The notes under the pieces were generated by a model, which was not told the origin of the DNA, made no database searches, and was given only the letters and a program-made list of their open reading frames with translations. A program made the position numbers and the translations under genes. A stretch of 64,000 bases of DNA, taken from contig CAKOJN010000001.1 of assembly GCA_934090685.1 (NCBI GenBank), positions 1 through 64,000 on the forward strand. The letters run 5' to 3'. Position 1 is the first letter of the stretch. Every line of letters begins with the position of its first letter. Shown piece after piece: positions 32,545-42,409 of the stretch. Source of the stretch: an uncultured Bacilli bacterium (lineage in GTDB: Bacteria > Bacillota_I > Bacilli_A > RF39 > UBA660).

Positions 32545-33726
32545 CTAATGTTTTAAAATTATCTTTTTAAACTCTCTTTTACCTTTTTGAATAACTAAAG
32601 ATGATTCATAGTCACTAGCATTAATTATTTTATCAATATTGCATTCTTTTTCTCCATTAATACTTATTGCATTTTGACTAATCATTCTTCTTGCTTCTGA
32701 TTTAGATTGTACCATATTTGAATTAAATAATAAATCTATTAAAGAAATACTTTTCTCTTCTAATTCATAAATTTCAATATCATCAGGTATCTTCTTATTA
32801 GCAATTTTATTATATCTTTCTTCTGAGTCTTTTATGTACTCTTCTCCATGATACATTTTTATTATTTCTCTTGCATATATTCTATGTGCTAAAACAATAT
32901 CATCTTTAATTATTTTTTCAGCATCATTCATATCTATATCAGTTGTTAATTTAAAATAATCTAAAAGTACACTATCAGGTATTTTCATTGCTTTTTCAAA
33001 CATAATTAAAGGTGACTCATCTATACCAATATAGTTGCCAAGTGATTTACTCATCTTTTCTTTGCCATCTGTTCCAACTAATAAAGGAAAACACATAACA
33101 TCTTGTGGTTCTTGTCCATAATCTTTTTGAAGTTCACGCCCAACTAATAAATTAAATGTTTGATCAGTACCACCTATTTCAATATCAGCATTTAATGCTA
33201 CTGAATCATATCCTTGCATTAAAGGATACATAAACTCGTGTATACCAATCGGAATATTATTTTTAAATCTATTGTTAAAGTCATCTCTTTCAAGTATTCT
33301 TGCTACTGTATACTTACTAGTTAATTTAAGTACATCTTCAAATGAGAGTTTACTTAACCATTCTGAATTATATGCTATTCTTATCTTACTAGGATCTAAT
33401 ATTTTAGCGACTTGTTTAAAATATGTTTCTCCATTTCTTCTAGTTTCTTCAAAACTAAGTGATGGTCTAGTTTTAGACTTACCAGATGGATCTCCAATCA
33501 TTGCTGTGAAGTCCCCAATAACAAAAACTATTTCATGACCTAATTCTTGTAATATTTTTAATGCACGTAATGGTACTGTGTGTCCTAGATGTAAATCAGG
33601 TCTTGATGGGTCAGCACCAAACTTTACTATTAATTTCTTTCCACTATTTAATTTCTTTAATAGTGTTTCTTCACTGAAAATATCAGTTGTTCTTCTAAGT
33701 ATTAATTTAATTTTATCTTCTTTCAT
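32545..33726 (-). CDS. tyrS: Tyrosyl-tRNA synthetase
   Basis: Class I tyrosine-tRNA ligase of 393 residues. The HIGH motif is in PDLHLGHTVPLRAL, the KMSKS motif in GTDGKEKMSKSLGNYI, tyrosine-binding residues in QGYDSVALNADIEIGGTDQTFNLLVGR and a C-terminal S4 domain in SEARRMISQNAISINGEK. It is controlled by the T-box leader immediately upstream. Confidence 0.97.
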   Translation of the reverse strand: MKEDKIKLILRRTTDIFSEETLLKKLNSGKKLIVKFGADPSRPDLHLGHTVPLRALKILQELGHEIVFVIGDFTAMIGDPSGKSKTRPSLSFEETRRNGETYFKQVAKILDPSKIRIAYNSEWLSKLSFEDVLKLTSKYTVARILERDDFNNRFKNNIPIGIHEFMYPLMQGYDSVALNADIEIGGTDQTFNLLVGRELQKDYGQEPQDVMCFPLLVGTDGKEKMSKSLGNYIGIDESPLIMFEKAMKIPDSVLLDYFKLTTDIDMNDAEKIIKDDIVLAHRIYAREIIKMYHGEEYIKDSEERYNKIANKKIPDDIEIYELEEKSISLIDLLFNSNMVQSKSEARRMISQNAISINGEKECNIDKIINASDYESSLVIQKGKREFKKIILKH

Positions 33727-33736
33727 TTTTGCCTCC

Positions 33737-33950
33737 TAAAAAAAGCGATAATTAATCCATAAGGACGAATTATCGCGGTACCACCTTAATTCTTGATAAA
33801 ATCAAGCACTTTATAGATATAACGTATCTCTCAATTAAACTCATAATATGTATTTCAATTATATTTGATTTCTTATTTTCACCAACCATAAGATCTCTAT
33901 ATTTAATAAATATAATTTACTTGTTATTAATCACAGTTCCGTAATATTAT
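33737..33950 (-). promoter_or_regulatory. T-box riboswitch of tyrS
   Basis: The T-box core AAGGTGGTACCGCG (complement of about 33773-33786) is followed by a strong terminator (GCGATAATT with AATTATCGC, then seven T's, 33738-33777). The AGAGATC and GGTTGGTGAAAA elements of stem I lie about 90-130 bases upstream of the core. It senses uncharged tRNA, expected to be tRNA-Tyr from the gene it precedes. I did not assign the specifier codon. TTGCTC and TAATAT 17 bp apart around 33940-33975 are a plausible promoter. Nothing else is seen in this 350-bp gap. Confidence 0.9.
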
Positions 33951-34076
33951 TTAAATATATATAATTGAGCAATATATTAAGTCACCATATTTTAAAAAGA
34001 TTCATTTATATTTTGCTTCCATAAATATCAAATTTTAAAGCATTTTTTTAAACGTCATAAATTAATTTATAAAAAA

Positions 34077-35723
34077 TTATATTTTCATTGCTGAAGAATC
34101 TTCAATTAACGTTTTTTTTTCATCAAGCCTTTCAAATATAATATTAAGATCATTAACTTGATAATCTCCTGTAAGATTGACTTCTTTCCACTCTGCTTTT
34201 GGCAATTTTAACATTTTTTGTATTTTAATTGCTGCTTTAGGCATTATTGGTGCAATCATATTTGCCATATTTGCCATCATATAAACACAAGTATATGTGG
34301 TATCATTAAAATCTTTTATGTTTTCTTTAACTTGTTTCCATGGTTCTCTGCTATCATAATATTTATTAGCAAGCATAATATAATCTATCATTTGCACCAC
34401 TGCAGCTTTTATTTCACCATTTTCTAAATATTGTCCTATTAATTTATAATTTTTTTCAGTTGCTTCTTTAATCACAGGATCTATTGCGCCTTCAACAATT
34501 TTTCCATCAAACTTTTTATTAATAAATGATAAATTACGATTTACAAAATTTCCTAACATGCCTACTAAAAATTTATTGTGTGTTGCAATTATATCATCTA
34601 TAGAGCAATTAATGTCATTTGATTCAGGGCCTTTAAATGCAAAGTAAAATCTTATGGTGTCGCTGTCAAACATTTCAAGTAATTCATTAACAGTTATTAA
34701 ATTACCTTTTGATTTACTCATTTTTTCATTATTTAAATTCACATAAGCAGAAGAAACTATATAATCTGGCAATCTATAATTTTTCTTTAAACCCATTAAT
34801 AAAGCAGGATAAATAGTTGTATGAAATGGAATATTATCTTTTCCATGAACATAATATGTTTTCAAATTTGGGTTATCGTTTGACATAAATTTATCAAAAT
34901 CAATTCCTTTTGATTTGGCAACTTCTTCACCAACTGACATGTATCCTAAAACTGCTTCAAACCAAACATAAATTCTTTTATCGTCATATCCATCAACAGG
35001 AACGGGAACACCCCATTCTAGTTGGCGAGTAGCCGCTCTATCAACCAGTCCCATGTCCAAATATTTTTGAGCTTCACCCAAAGCATTTTTTCTCCAATTA
35101 TTTTTATTTTTATTGATTAGTTCTTGTAAGCCATCTTTAAAAGCTGTTAATTTAAAATATAAGTGTTTGTTATTTTTCATAACTGTTACATTACCACAAG
35201 TTTTACAATGTTTGTCTAAAACTTCATTACTGTCTAATGATGCACCGCAAACATCGCATTGATCCCCACTACTTTTTCCCCCACAATGAGGACATGTGCC
35301 AACTATTTCACGATCAGACAAAAATTTATTGCAAAGTTCACAATAATCTTGCGTCTCTTCTTTTTCATATATGTAACCATTTTTAACCAATAGTTTAAAT
35401 TGATTCATAACATAGTCTATATGATGTTGATCCATAGTACTTGAATATTTATCATATTCAAAACCCATATCAGCAAAGTTTTTCACAAACTCCCTATGAT
35501 ATTTGCTGGCTATTTCTTGTGGCGAAACGCCTTCATTTTTTGCTCTTTCAGTAATTGGCGTGCCGTGACAATCGGACCCAGAAACGTAAATAACATTATC
35601 TCCATTTTCTCTATAATACTTAGCTAAAATATCTCCAGGCAACAATGCTGCTAAATGACCAACGTGTAAAAAATAATTTGAATATGGCCAAGCGCCACCT
35701 ATAAAAATATCTCTTTTATTCAT
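34077..35723 (-). CDS. metG: Methionyl-tRNA synthetase, two-zinc-knuckle type
   Basis: Class I Met-tRNA ligase of 548 residues. The HIGH motif is HVGH in NYFLHVGHLAALLPGDILAKYY, and KMSKSKGN is present. The connective domain carries four CxxC pairs (CELC, CPHC, CDVC, CKTC), that is, two zinc knuckles as in the E. coli type rather than the one or zero common in Bacilli. It lacks the C-terminal EMAP-like tRNA-binding domain. Codon choice looks richer in C and G than in the neighbouring core genes. It precedes the tyrS leader without an obvious T-box and borders the surface/secondary-metabolism block. Confidence 0.95.
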   Translation of the reverse strand: MNKRDIFIGGAWPYSNYFLHVGHLAALLPGDILAKYYRENGDNVIYVSGSDCHGTPITERAKNEGVSPQEIASKYHREFVKNFADMGFEYDKYSSTMDQHHIDYVMNQFKLLVKNGYIYEKEETQDYCELCNKFLSDREIVGTCPHCGGKSSGDQCDVCGASLDSNEVLDKHCKTCGNVTVMKNNKHLYFKLTAFKDGLQELINKNKNNWRKNALGEAQKYLDMGLVDRAATRQLEWGVPVPVDGYDDKRIYVWFEAVLGYMSVGEEVAKSKGIDFDKFMSNDNPNLKTYYVHGKDNIPFHTTIYPALLMGLKKNYRLPDYIVSSAYVNLNNEKMSKSKGNLITVNELLEMFDSDTIRFYFAFKGPESNDINCSIDDIIATHNKFLVGMLGNFVNRNLSFINKKFDGKIVEGAIDPVIKEATEKNYKLIGQYLENGEIKAAVVQMIDYIMLANKYYDSREPWKQVKENIKDFNDTTYTCVYMMANMANMIAPIMPKAAIKIQKMLKLPKAEWKEVNLTGDYQVNDLNIIFERLDEKKTLIEDSSAMKI

Positions 35724-35804
35724 TTTTAAACCTCCATTTTAACATTGATATTATTATATCATATTTTACCTCAAATGTAAATATTTTAGGTAAAATACAA
35801 TAAA

Positions 35805-36395
35805 CTAGTCCTTATTTAACCAATTAATATAATTAAATCGTTCATAAATATGTTTTTTTATTATTTTACCTTCTAATGCTACTAAATTTCCTACTTGATT
35901 TTCACTTTCGAAACCTTTGATATATACAGAAGATTTTATTTCATTATATGTTTTATGAGTAAACACTATTTTATTTTGATATGGAAGATTGTCAAATTCT
36001 AACAAATCTGAATATTCACAATTATCTCTATCAGTAAAAATAACATATAAATTATTGAAATTTATTCTTTTTTTTCTTTTTTCCCAGCAACATTTTGCTT
36101 CCTGTTCCGTTTTATAATGGAAAAAATATATTTTGATATCATCAAGTTTTCCTATTGGATAGTTTATTCCTTTTTCTTTACAAAACTGCATTTCACATTT
36201 TAAATATTTTTGAGGATTTTTCAAAAATTTCAAATAATCTTTTGCATTTAACCATAAATTAACAAACGGAGAGTTAAATCTAACTCCTAGTTCAGATGTA
36301 ATAACCCCGCCAATACAATTACTCGAAAAAATAGTAAAATCTCTATTTTTATTTTTTGCTTTTAAATATCTTTTCCTTATTTCATTTAGTGTCAT
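35805..36395 (-). CDS. DUF1919 family protein (exopolysaccharide-associated)
   Basis: A 196-residue protein with the DUF1919 pattern FTIFSSNCIGGVITSELGVRFNSPFVNLW, then KCEMQFCKEKGINYPIGKLDDIKIYFFHY and VIFTDRDNCEYSDLLEFDNLPYQNKIVFTHK. DUF1919 proteins occur in capsule and exopolysaccharide clusters and are thought to be transferases, but without a proven activity. Its start overlaps the glycosyltransferase stop by 4 bp, so it is translationally coupled to it. Confidence 0.85.
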   Translation of the reverse strand: MTLNEIRKRYLKAKNKNRDFTIFSSNCIGGVITSELGVRFNSPFVNLWLNAKDYLKFLKNPQKYLKCEMQFCKEKGINYPIGKLDDIKIYFFHYKTEQEAKCCWEKRKKRINFNNLYVIFTDRDNCEYSDLLEFDNLPYQNKIVFTHKTYNEIKSSVYIKGFESENQVGNLVALEGKIIKKHIYERFNYINWLNKD

Positions 36396-37294
36396 AACTT
36401 ATTTCTCATTTCATCCAAAAATTCTTTTTCGCCTTTTGATAGAACATTATATTGATTTTTATATTTTTTCATAAAATAATTAACTGATTTCATAATCCTT
36501 TCATAATTATAGCGTGTTTTTTCATACATAACCGATGCTTCATCTTTTAATATTAAATGTTCATGAATTAATGAAAATTTATTAATGTTTGCAATTTTAA
36601 TACCTGCTTTATAACATCTTATAGATAAATCCACATCTTCATAACCAACAAAAAATTTTTTATCATAACCACCAATCAAATCATAGGCGTATTTATTAAT
36701 CAATGACGAACCTCCAAATGCAAACGAAGATAAATACATATTATAACATATTTTCTCGTTATAAGTACTAGCAGTAATACATATCGGATCATTATTAATA
36801 ATTTTAAATTTTCCCCCATTTATAAACACTTCTTTTTTATTATTTTTATACGCAGGTAAATTTATGAATTTTGCTCCTAGTTTATCTATGCAATCATTCA
36901 ATTCTTTAATAGGATTGTCAATGAAATACATATCATTATCTAATGACATAATCCAATCAGTTTTGACTAAAGAAAAAGCTTTTCTTCTGCCACCTGCTAT
37001 TCCTAAATTTTTTTTTGAAAAATATAATGAACAATTAAATTGATATTTTTTTAAATAACTCGTTAATTTTCTTTTTTCTTTTTTATCAGAATTATTATCA
37101 AAAATAAGTATATTTCCTTTATATTTTTTTAAGTATTTAGCCACTGAATTCAGTAACCTTATGGTTAAATCGCATTTATTATATGACAATATAACAATAG
37201 TCAAATTTTCACCATTGGGTCCTAAATTATTGTCTAACAATTCAATATTGTCATTATATATATATTTATAACTATTCATCCAAAACTTCTCCAA
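36392..37294 (-). CDS. Glycosyltransferase family 2
   Basis: A 300-residue GT-A glycosyltransferase. LTIVILSYNKCDLTIRLLNSVAKYL is the N-terminal nucleotide-sugar motif, the DxD-like metal site is SLDNDMYF, and GGYDKKFFVGYEDVDLSIRCYKAG is the ED acceptor motif. There are no membrane helices. The donor and acceptor sugars cannot be told from sequence. It overlaps the GT4 gene by 23 bp. Confidence 0.9.
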   Translation of the reverse strand: MEKFWMNSYKYIYNDNIELLDNNLGPNGENLTIVILSYNKCDLTIRLLNSVAKYLKKYKGNILIFDNNSDKKEKRKLTSYLKKYQFNCSLYFSKKNLGIAGGRRKAFSLVKTDWIMSLDNDMYFIDNPIKELNDCIDKLGAKFINLPAYKNNKKEVFINGGKFKIINNDPICITASTYNEKICYNMYLSSFAFGGSSLINKYAYDLIGGYDKKFFVGYEDVDLSIRCYKAGIKIANINKFSLIHEHLILKDEASVMYEKTRYNYERIMKSVNYFMKKYKNQYNVLSKGEKEFLDEMRNKL

Positions 37295-38456
37295 TCAATT
37301 TGCAAATATTATCAAATTCATTTTTTTTGTATAAATTATTATATTCATTAAATGCATTATTCGATAAATATCGCTGTAATTTTTTATTTGTAATTAATTC
37401 CTCTATTTTCCTATATAATTCAAATTTATCTATAAAATATTTATCATTTTTCTTTTGTAATTTAATTGTGAGCCCGGTTTCACCGTTTTTTATTATATTT
37501 GACACGCTTTCGCCTTCTGTGGTAATAATAGGGATTTTATAATTCATTGCTTCTAAAAGTACTAAACCAAATGTTTCGGTTTTAGTCGGCAAGCAAAATA
37601 TATCATTCAAAATATAATTTTCATACAATTCTTTGCCAGTTAAATAGCCTAAAACATTAACATTTTTAATATGTAAAGCCTCAATATCTTTTCTTAATAT
37701 TCCTTCACCAACAATATTTAATTCTAAATTCTCATATTTTTTGCATAGCATGGTAAAAACTTCAATTAATTCTTTAATTCCTTTGTCCTCGATAAGTCTA
37801 CCAACAAACAAAATTTTAATTTTACTATCAATAGATTTCTTAACAGAAATATCAGGTAATATGATAGAATGCGGAACAACTTTAAGTTTACTACTGTCAA
37901 ACTGGTACAATAAAGATAAATTATTTTTTTGATTTTCACTAAACACCACTATTTTGTCTGATTTATTAAACATGCTATTTTCTATTTTATATATATCTTT
38001 CCAATCTGTTTTTGTAGACAAGTTATTTGATGATAAAAACTGTTTTTCATAAAAGTGTACAAAACTAATAATTTTGATATTATATTTTTTTGATAAAAAA
38101 TGTGCGATAGGAAATGTCATCCAGCCATGATTCAAAATTATATCTGGTCTTTGCCCAATACTTTCATAATAATTGCTGATATTTTTAATCATCAAAATAT
38201 TCAACGCCTGTAATAAATTAGTGTCACGATAAGAGTTGTTTTTAATATAAAATCCTTTTACAAATATGTCAAATAAAATTTGATTTGGAGAAATTAACTT
38301 GTAGTTTGAGTTATCATCTCTTGGAAATGCAGTATATAATACAATGTTATATTTATGATAACTGTTTTCGATAAAATCGAAAACATTTTTCCCAGTACCC
38401 CAAATATTGTTTGGATAATAATCATGGCTAAGTATCAAAATATTACTTTTTTTCAT
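37272..38456 (-). CDS. Glycosyltransferase family 4 (GT-B)
   Basis: A 394-residue GT4 enzyme: N-terminal ILSHDYYPNNIWGTGKNVFDFI, then KIKILFVGRLIEDKGIKELIEVF and the retaining EX7E region CLPTKTETFGLVLLEAMNYKIPIITT. It probably adds a sugar from a nucleotide donor to a lipid- or surface-linked acceptor. It overlaps its neighbours on both sides, consistent with one operon. Confidence 0.92.
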   Translation of the reverse strand: MKKSNILILSHDYYPNNIWGTGKNVFDFIENSYHKYNIVLYTAFPRDDNSNYKLISPNQILFDIFVKGFYIKNNSYRDTNLLQALNILMIKNISNYYESIGQRPDIILNHGWMTFPIAHFLSKKYNIKIISFVHFYEKQFLSSNNLSTKTDWKDIYKIENSMFNKSDKIVVFSENQKNNLSLLYQFDSSKLKVVPHSIILPDISVKKSIDSKIKILFVGRLIEDKGIKELIEVFTMLCKKYENLELNIVGEGILRKDIEALHIKNVNVLGYLTGKELYENYILNDIFCLPTKTETFGLVLLEAMNYKIPIITTEGESVSNIIKNGETGLTIKLQKKNDKYFIDKFELYRKIEELITNKKLQRYLSNNAFNEYNNLYKKNEFDNICKLIGEVLDE

Positions 38457-39309
38457 ATAAGCACACCGAAACTTTCATTCTTTCATAATTAATACTACTT
38501 TTATAATCTGAATCATAAAGTTTTTCCATTATAGCAGGAATATTAATTTTATCAAGCAATTTATATTGATCACCAGGAAAATAATTAATAGCAATAATTT
38601 TATTACATCTTACATCTAAATCATTTTTAACTATAGCAACATCACATTGTTCACTCCAACTACGCAAAATATTAATTTTATCTTTTTTAACACGTGAAGA
38701 AATTACTTCAACATTATCATTCAGCAAAACGTTATACAATTTATGCTTATCAAGCAAATAAAGAATTGCATATTCCACATCAATAATATAAGACGATTTT
38801 TCATAATCAGATATCGCACTATTATACTTTTTATTATAATAAATTAGTAAATCTTTTTTACTATAGCTTCGATAAAATTCAACAAAATTATCATTTATTT
38901 TTAAATTGAAATGTAACATTAAATTATACTTTAAACAATATTCCTCCTTGGATAAATTTATAATTTTTTGAGGCAAATCTTTATATGATGTTAAAATTAG
39001 TTTGGCCTTATACTTTAATAAATACTTAATCAAATCATCCTTAAATACACTTTCATTTATTCCATATGTGTATATTTCATTATATTTATCAAGCATAGCA
39101 AAATCACTAAAATTATAATGCCCATTTTTCAAATTTGATCTTAAAAAATACACAATATCCACCAAATTTATATCTTTAAGATTTTTATAATGTTTTTCTA
39201 CCATACAATCATTATTTCCAATATATAGTAAATCAACATTTTCATTAATCATTTTCGAAAAAAACATAAATTCATCTCCAATATTATTTACAATTATTAT
39301 TTTTTTCAC
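38443..39309 (-). CDS. Unknown protein of the amine/glycan cluster, 288 residues
   Basis: No family recognised with confidence. The start is a GTG at 39309, with GGAGG eight bases before it inside the end of the aminotransferase gene. The protein begins VKKIIIVNNIGDEFMFFSKMI and has alternating strand/helix character without membrane segments. Two central hydrophobic strands (KAKLILTSYKDLPQKII) suggest an alpha/beta fold. It is tightly coupled to the aminotransferase and the GT4 gene, so it probably belongs to the same pathway. Confidence 0.7.
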   Translation of the reverse strand: MKKIIIVNNIGDEFMFFSKMINENVDLLYIGNNDCMVEKHYKNLKDINLVDIVYFLRSNLKNGHYNFSDFAMLDKYNEIYTYGINESVFKDDLIKYLLKYKAKLILTSYKDLPQKIINLSKEEYCLKYNLMLHFNLKINDNFVEFYRSYSKKDLLIYYNKKYNSAISDYEKSSYIIDVEYAILYLLDKHKLYNVLLNDNVEVISSRVKKDKINILRSWSEQCDVAIVKNDLDVRCNKIIAINYFPGDQYKLLDKINIPAIMEKLYDSDYKSSINYERMKVSVCLYEKK

Positions 39310-40306
39310 CGTAATTGACCTCCAAAAATTCATTAATAAGTATGGCTAATCTTTTCATCTCATATAGTTTTCCAATACTTACTCTTAACCAGTTATTATC
39401 CAATTCCAAATACATAGATGATAAATCAGCAATAATAAAATTGTTTTTTCTTAAAAATTTTAACATTTTTTGAGTATTAACATATTTTTTAAATTTAACA
39501 TTTACAAAAGATACATTCATATTTACAAATTTTTCAACATGTTTTTTATTTAATGTTACGTAAAAACTATTAAAATTTTTTTGAAAGATAGTACGATTAA
39601 TTCTAAAAAAATCCTTACTTATATCTTTAATAATACTTTCAACAAATACATTATTGCAAAAAATTACATTATTTTCCTCAATTTTTTTAATTATATTAAT
39701 ATTTGAACACAACATTCCTATTCTTAACCCCCCTAAGTTGAAAATTTTTGAAAAAGATATTAACACACTTAAATTAAAATAATTAACAACTTCAGGATAT
39801 AATGAATTTTTATGATAAAAAGGTGAAAAGCTTAGCAAAGTTTCATCAATCACAAAATGGCAACTGGGATTCTTTTCTACTATCTTAAGAATCTTATGTT
39901 TTGATATATATGCTAATGTCGGGTTATTTGGATTGCATATATATAATAAATCAGTATTTTTTGCAAGATTAATAATATCATCGATTGAATAATTGTTTTT
40001 ATTTTTTTTATAAACCAATTTACAATTGTTATTACTTGCTATGCATTGCATTCCCCAAAAAGTCGGAATAATAAAACCGATTTTTTTTGCTTTAGTATTT
40101 TTAATTAAACTATCAAATGCACCTAATGTGCCATTAGTAACTGTTATATTTTGCTCAGAAATATCAAAGTATTTACTTAACGTTTTTTTAATATAATCGC
40201 TATTTTTATGGGGGTAATTATTTATTTTAAAAACAGTATTTTTTAAATGGTTTTTAATAGAACATGATGGATAATATGGGTTAGTGTTTTTAGATAAATC
40301 AATCAC
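39284..40306 (-). CDS. PLP-dependent class I/II aminotransferase (HisC/CobD-like)
   Basis: A fold-type I PLP enzyme of 340 residues resembling histidinol-phosphate aminotransferases and threonine-phosphate decarboxylases: MIDLSKNTNPYYPS, TVTNGTLGAFDSLI, LLYICNPNNPTLAYI, FVIDETLLSFSP and the PLP-Lys in SFSKIFNLGGLRIGML. No histidine or cobalamin genes are nearby. Adjacent to a PLP decarboxylase, it more likely forms an amine or amino acid building block. The substrate is unknown. Confidence 0.85.
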   Translation of the reverse strand: MIDLSKNTNPYYPSCSIKNHLKNTVFKINNYPHKNSDYIKKTLSKYFDISEQNITVTNGTLGAFDSLIKNTKAKKIGFIIPTFWGMQCIASNNNCKLVYKKNKNNYSIDDIINLAKNTDLLYICNPNNPTLAYISKHKILKIVEKNPSCHFVIDETLLSFSPFYHKNSLYPEVVNYFNLSVLISFSKIFNLGGLRIGMLCSNINIIKKIEENNVIFCNNVFVESIIKDISKDFFRINRTIFQKNFNSFYVTLNKKHVEKFVNMNVSFVNVKFKKYVNTQKMLKFLRKNNFIIADLSSMYLELDNNWLRVSIGKLYEMKRLAILINEFLEVNYGEKNNNCK

Positions 40307-40928
40307 AAATATACTCCTTCAACTTTTCAACTAAATATTTCTCTTTTTCCTTATAATTTTTTTTATATCCCAAAAACATTTCTCCTTTTTCACCTGTATA
40401 TTTATTTTCATATAAGTTCATCAGCAATTCTTCTACAGTCGGATTAATTAAATTAAAATAATCAATTACAACTTTAATTATCATTTTAAAAGCTTGCTTT
40501 TCATATTCTTCAGTCGAGCAACCTATAGTTATATGATCCGTGGTTAATATATTAATAAACAATCTTTTTTTCATTTCACAAGAAGATAAAAATTTTTTAT
40601 TCTTTTGAATTTTATTAATAATTGTCTTCCCGTTCTTATAAAATGGTGAATCATTAAAAACCTTATTAATATCTCGCTTTGTATAAACTAATTTATTACT
40701 AAACGGTACTTCATCATCTAACATTAATTGATTATCATTATGAAATTTTATAGTCAGATTAATGAGTTTTTCTTTAAGTTCTTTGGAAATATTGTCAGTA
40801 ATTAAACACACATCTAAATCGCTTGCTGTAACACCATATATATTTGAACCATATATCACAATAGATTTTACATAACCATCTGTATTGTCATTAATCATTT
40901 TTACATATTTTTCGCATATTTTATTCAT
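40299..40928 (-). CDS. Nucleotidyltransferase-domain protein
   Basis: A 209-residue protein with the pol-beta type nucleotidyltransferase motif SIVIYGSNIYGVTASDLDVCLITD (GS followed by DxD) and a third Asp possibly in LMLDDEVPF. The layout resembles aminoglycoside or small-molecule adenylyltransferases. It overlaps the decarboxylase and aminotransferase genes. It might adenylylate a pathway intermediate or product; this is inference. Confidence 0.8.
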   Translation of the reverse strand: MNKICEKYVKMINDNTDGYVKSIVIYGSNIYGVTASDLDVCLITDNISKELKEKLINLTIKFHNDNQLMLDDEVPFSNKLVYTKRDINKVFNDSPFYKNGKTIINKIQKNKKFLSSCEMKKRLFINILTTDHITIGCSTEEYEKQAFKMIIKVVIDYFNLINPTVEELLMNLYENKYTGEKGEMFLGYKKNYKEKEKYLVEKLKEYICD

Positions 40929-42399
40929 TACTTACCTCTTCACCAATCATAGTAATATATTTAAACATCTCATCAATATCAGATACTTCAATATTATCAT
41001 TACCAGACATATATCTAAGTGGAATTAATATTGCATCTTTTTTTAAAATACCTTTATTATCAGAAATAGTAAATTTATGTAAATAGTATTTCCCATCACA
41101 TAACATTTTTGTATATATTCTAGAATTTATATTATTTAAAATATCAATATCTTTTTCCGTTATTTTGTGTTTATTCTTGACGTACATAAAAACTACGGAA
41201 TTAATATCCACATCATTCAACAAAATAAACTTTTCACTTTTAGTGATTTTATCTTTTAAGTAATTAGCTAAATAACATCTTTTCTCTATCATTTTTGCAT
41301 ATCCATTTTTTCCTAAATTTTGCATTGAAAACCAAAGTTTTAATGATATCCAACTTTTTGAACCGATAAAAGGCGTTATTTGACCAAATGCATAATCTTC
41401 TTGCATTATAAGATCAGAAGATGAAGAAATTAATTGCATTTTTTTAGGCTCTTTTACCAATAATGCACTTATGCAATAAGGAATGGCCAATACTTTGTGT
41501 GGATCAGTTGATATACTATCAAATTTTTCTATTCCTTTTATTTTGTATTTAAGTTTATCTGAAAAAGCCAAAGAAAATCCATGACATGCATCAGCATGAA
41601 GCCAAATTTTATTATCAAATGTTTTAACCAAATTATATACATCTTCCAAATTATCAATAGTCATTGTACGGCTATCCCCTACATAACATACAACAGACAT
41701 GATATTTCCTTTATTATCGTTCAATGCCTTTTTTAAAGCATTTAAATCATATTTGAAATTTTCTGTATCAACTTCAATTACATTATCTCCGCAGCCAATC
41801 CACATAGATGCGCTCTTGATACTGTAATGACCTATTCCTTTAGGTATTATAATTTTGTATCTTTCAGGTTTTTTAACACCATCCACCATGGTATTTTTGA
41901 CAAAATTTTCTCTAGCCAACAACATAGCGGTAGTATTGCTTCCAGTTCCACCATACGTTATAATTCCCCCAACATCAAAAATATTATTAATTGCTTTTGT
42001 TTTATATCCCACTAGTTCTCTAAGCCATTTGATCACCGAAATTTCCATATATGTAGCTATAGGTGCACAAAATGTCGAATTAATCATATTTTGTTGCATA
42101 AAGTCGCTTAAAATTGCGCCAGTGATTCCAGATATTGTATTACCAGCATCTGGAAAACCCATGAATTTACTGTTAGAGAAATTTGTACAATAAGGAATTA
42201 TATTTTTTTTAAAATAATCAAGTACATTTTCAACCTTATTGCCATCAATTGGCAATTTCAGAAATTCTTCAAGTTGCTCTTTATTAATTTCTTTCTCTTT
42301 AACTTTGCTATTTATCTTAAAATCTATTCCAATATTTATTGCCTCTTCAAAACATTTTTTGGCAATCTCTTTATTGTTTTCACACAATACATCTTTCAT
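40921..42399 (-). CDS. Group II PLP-dependent amino acid decarboxylase
   Basis: A 492-residue decarboxylase of the aromatic-L-amino-acid/glutamate decarboxylase group. It shows GIITYGGTGSNTTAMLLAREN, WLHADACHGFSLAFS (Asp contacting the PLP pyridine) and the PLP-Lys in STDPHKVLAIPY. The start at 42399 has GGAGG upstream. It heads the gene block running down to 35805. Products would be a primary amine such as tyramine, tryptamine or GABA; the substrate cannot be read. Confidence 0.9.
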   Translation of the reverse strand: MKDVLCENNKEIAKKCFEEAINIGIDFKINSKVKEKEINKEQLEEFLKLPIDGNKVENVLDYFKKNIIPYCTNFSNSKFMGFPDAGNTISGITGAILSDFMQQNMINSTFCAPIATYMEISVIKWLRELVGYKTKAINNIFDVGGIITYGGTGSNTTAMLLARENFVKNTMVDGVKKPERYKIIIPKGIGHYSIKSASMWIGCGDNVIEVDTENFKYDLNALKKALNDNKGNIMSVVCYVGDSRTMTIDNLEDVYNLVKTFDNKIWLHADACHGFSLAFSDKLKYKIKGIEKFDSISTDPHKVLAIPYCISALLVKEPKKMQLISSSSDLIMQEDYAFGQITPFIGSKSWISLKLWFSMQNLGKNGYAKMIEKRCYLANYLKDKITKSEKFILLNDVDINSVVFMYVKNKHKITEKDIDILNNINSRIYTKMLCDGKYYLHKFTISDNKGILKKDAILIPLRYMSGNDNIEVSDIDEMFKYITMIGEEVSNE

Positions 42400-42409
42400 A
42401 TTTTTCCTC

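Noticed and set aside
34077..35723. Mobile element carrying metG and the glycan genes
   Set aside because: No integrase, transposase, terminal repeats or target duplication were seen at either edge; only composition and gene content suggest transfer.
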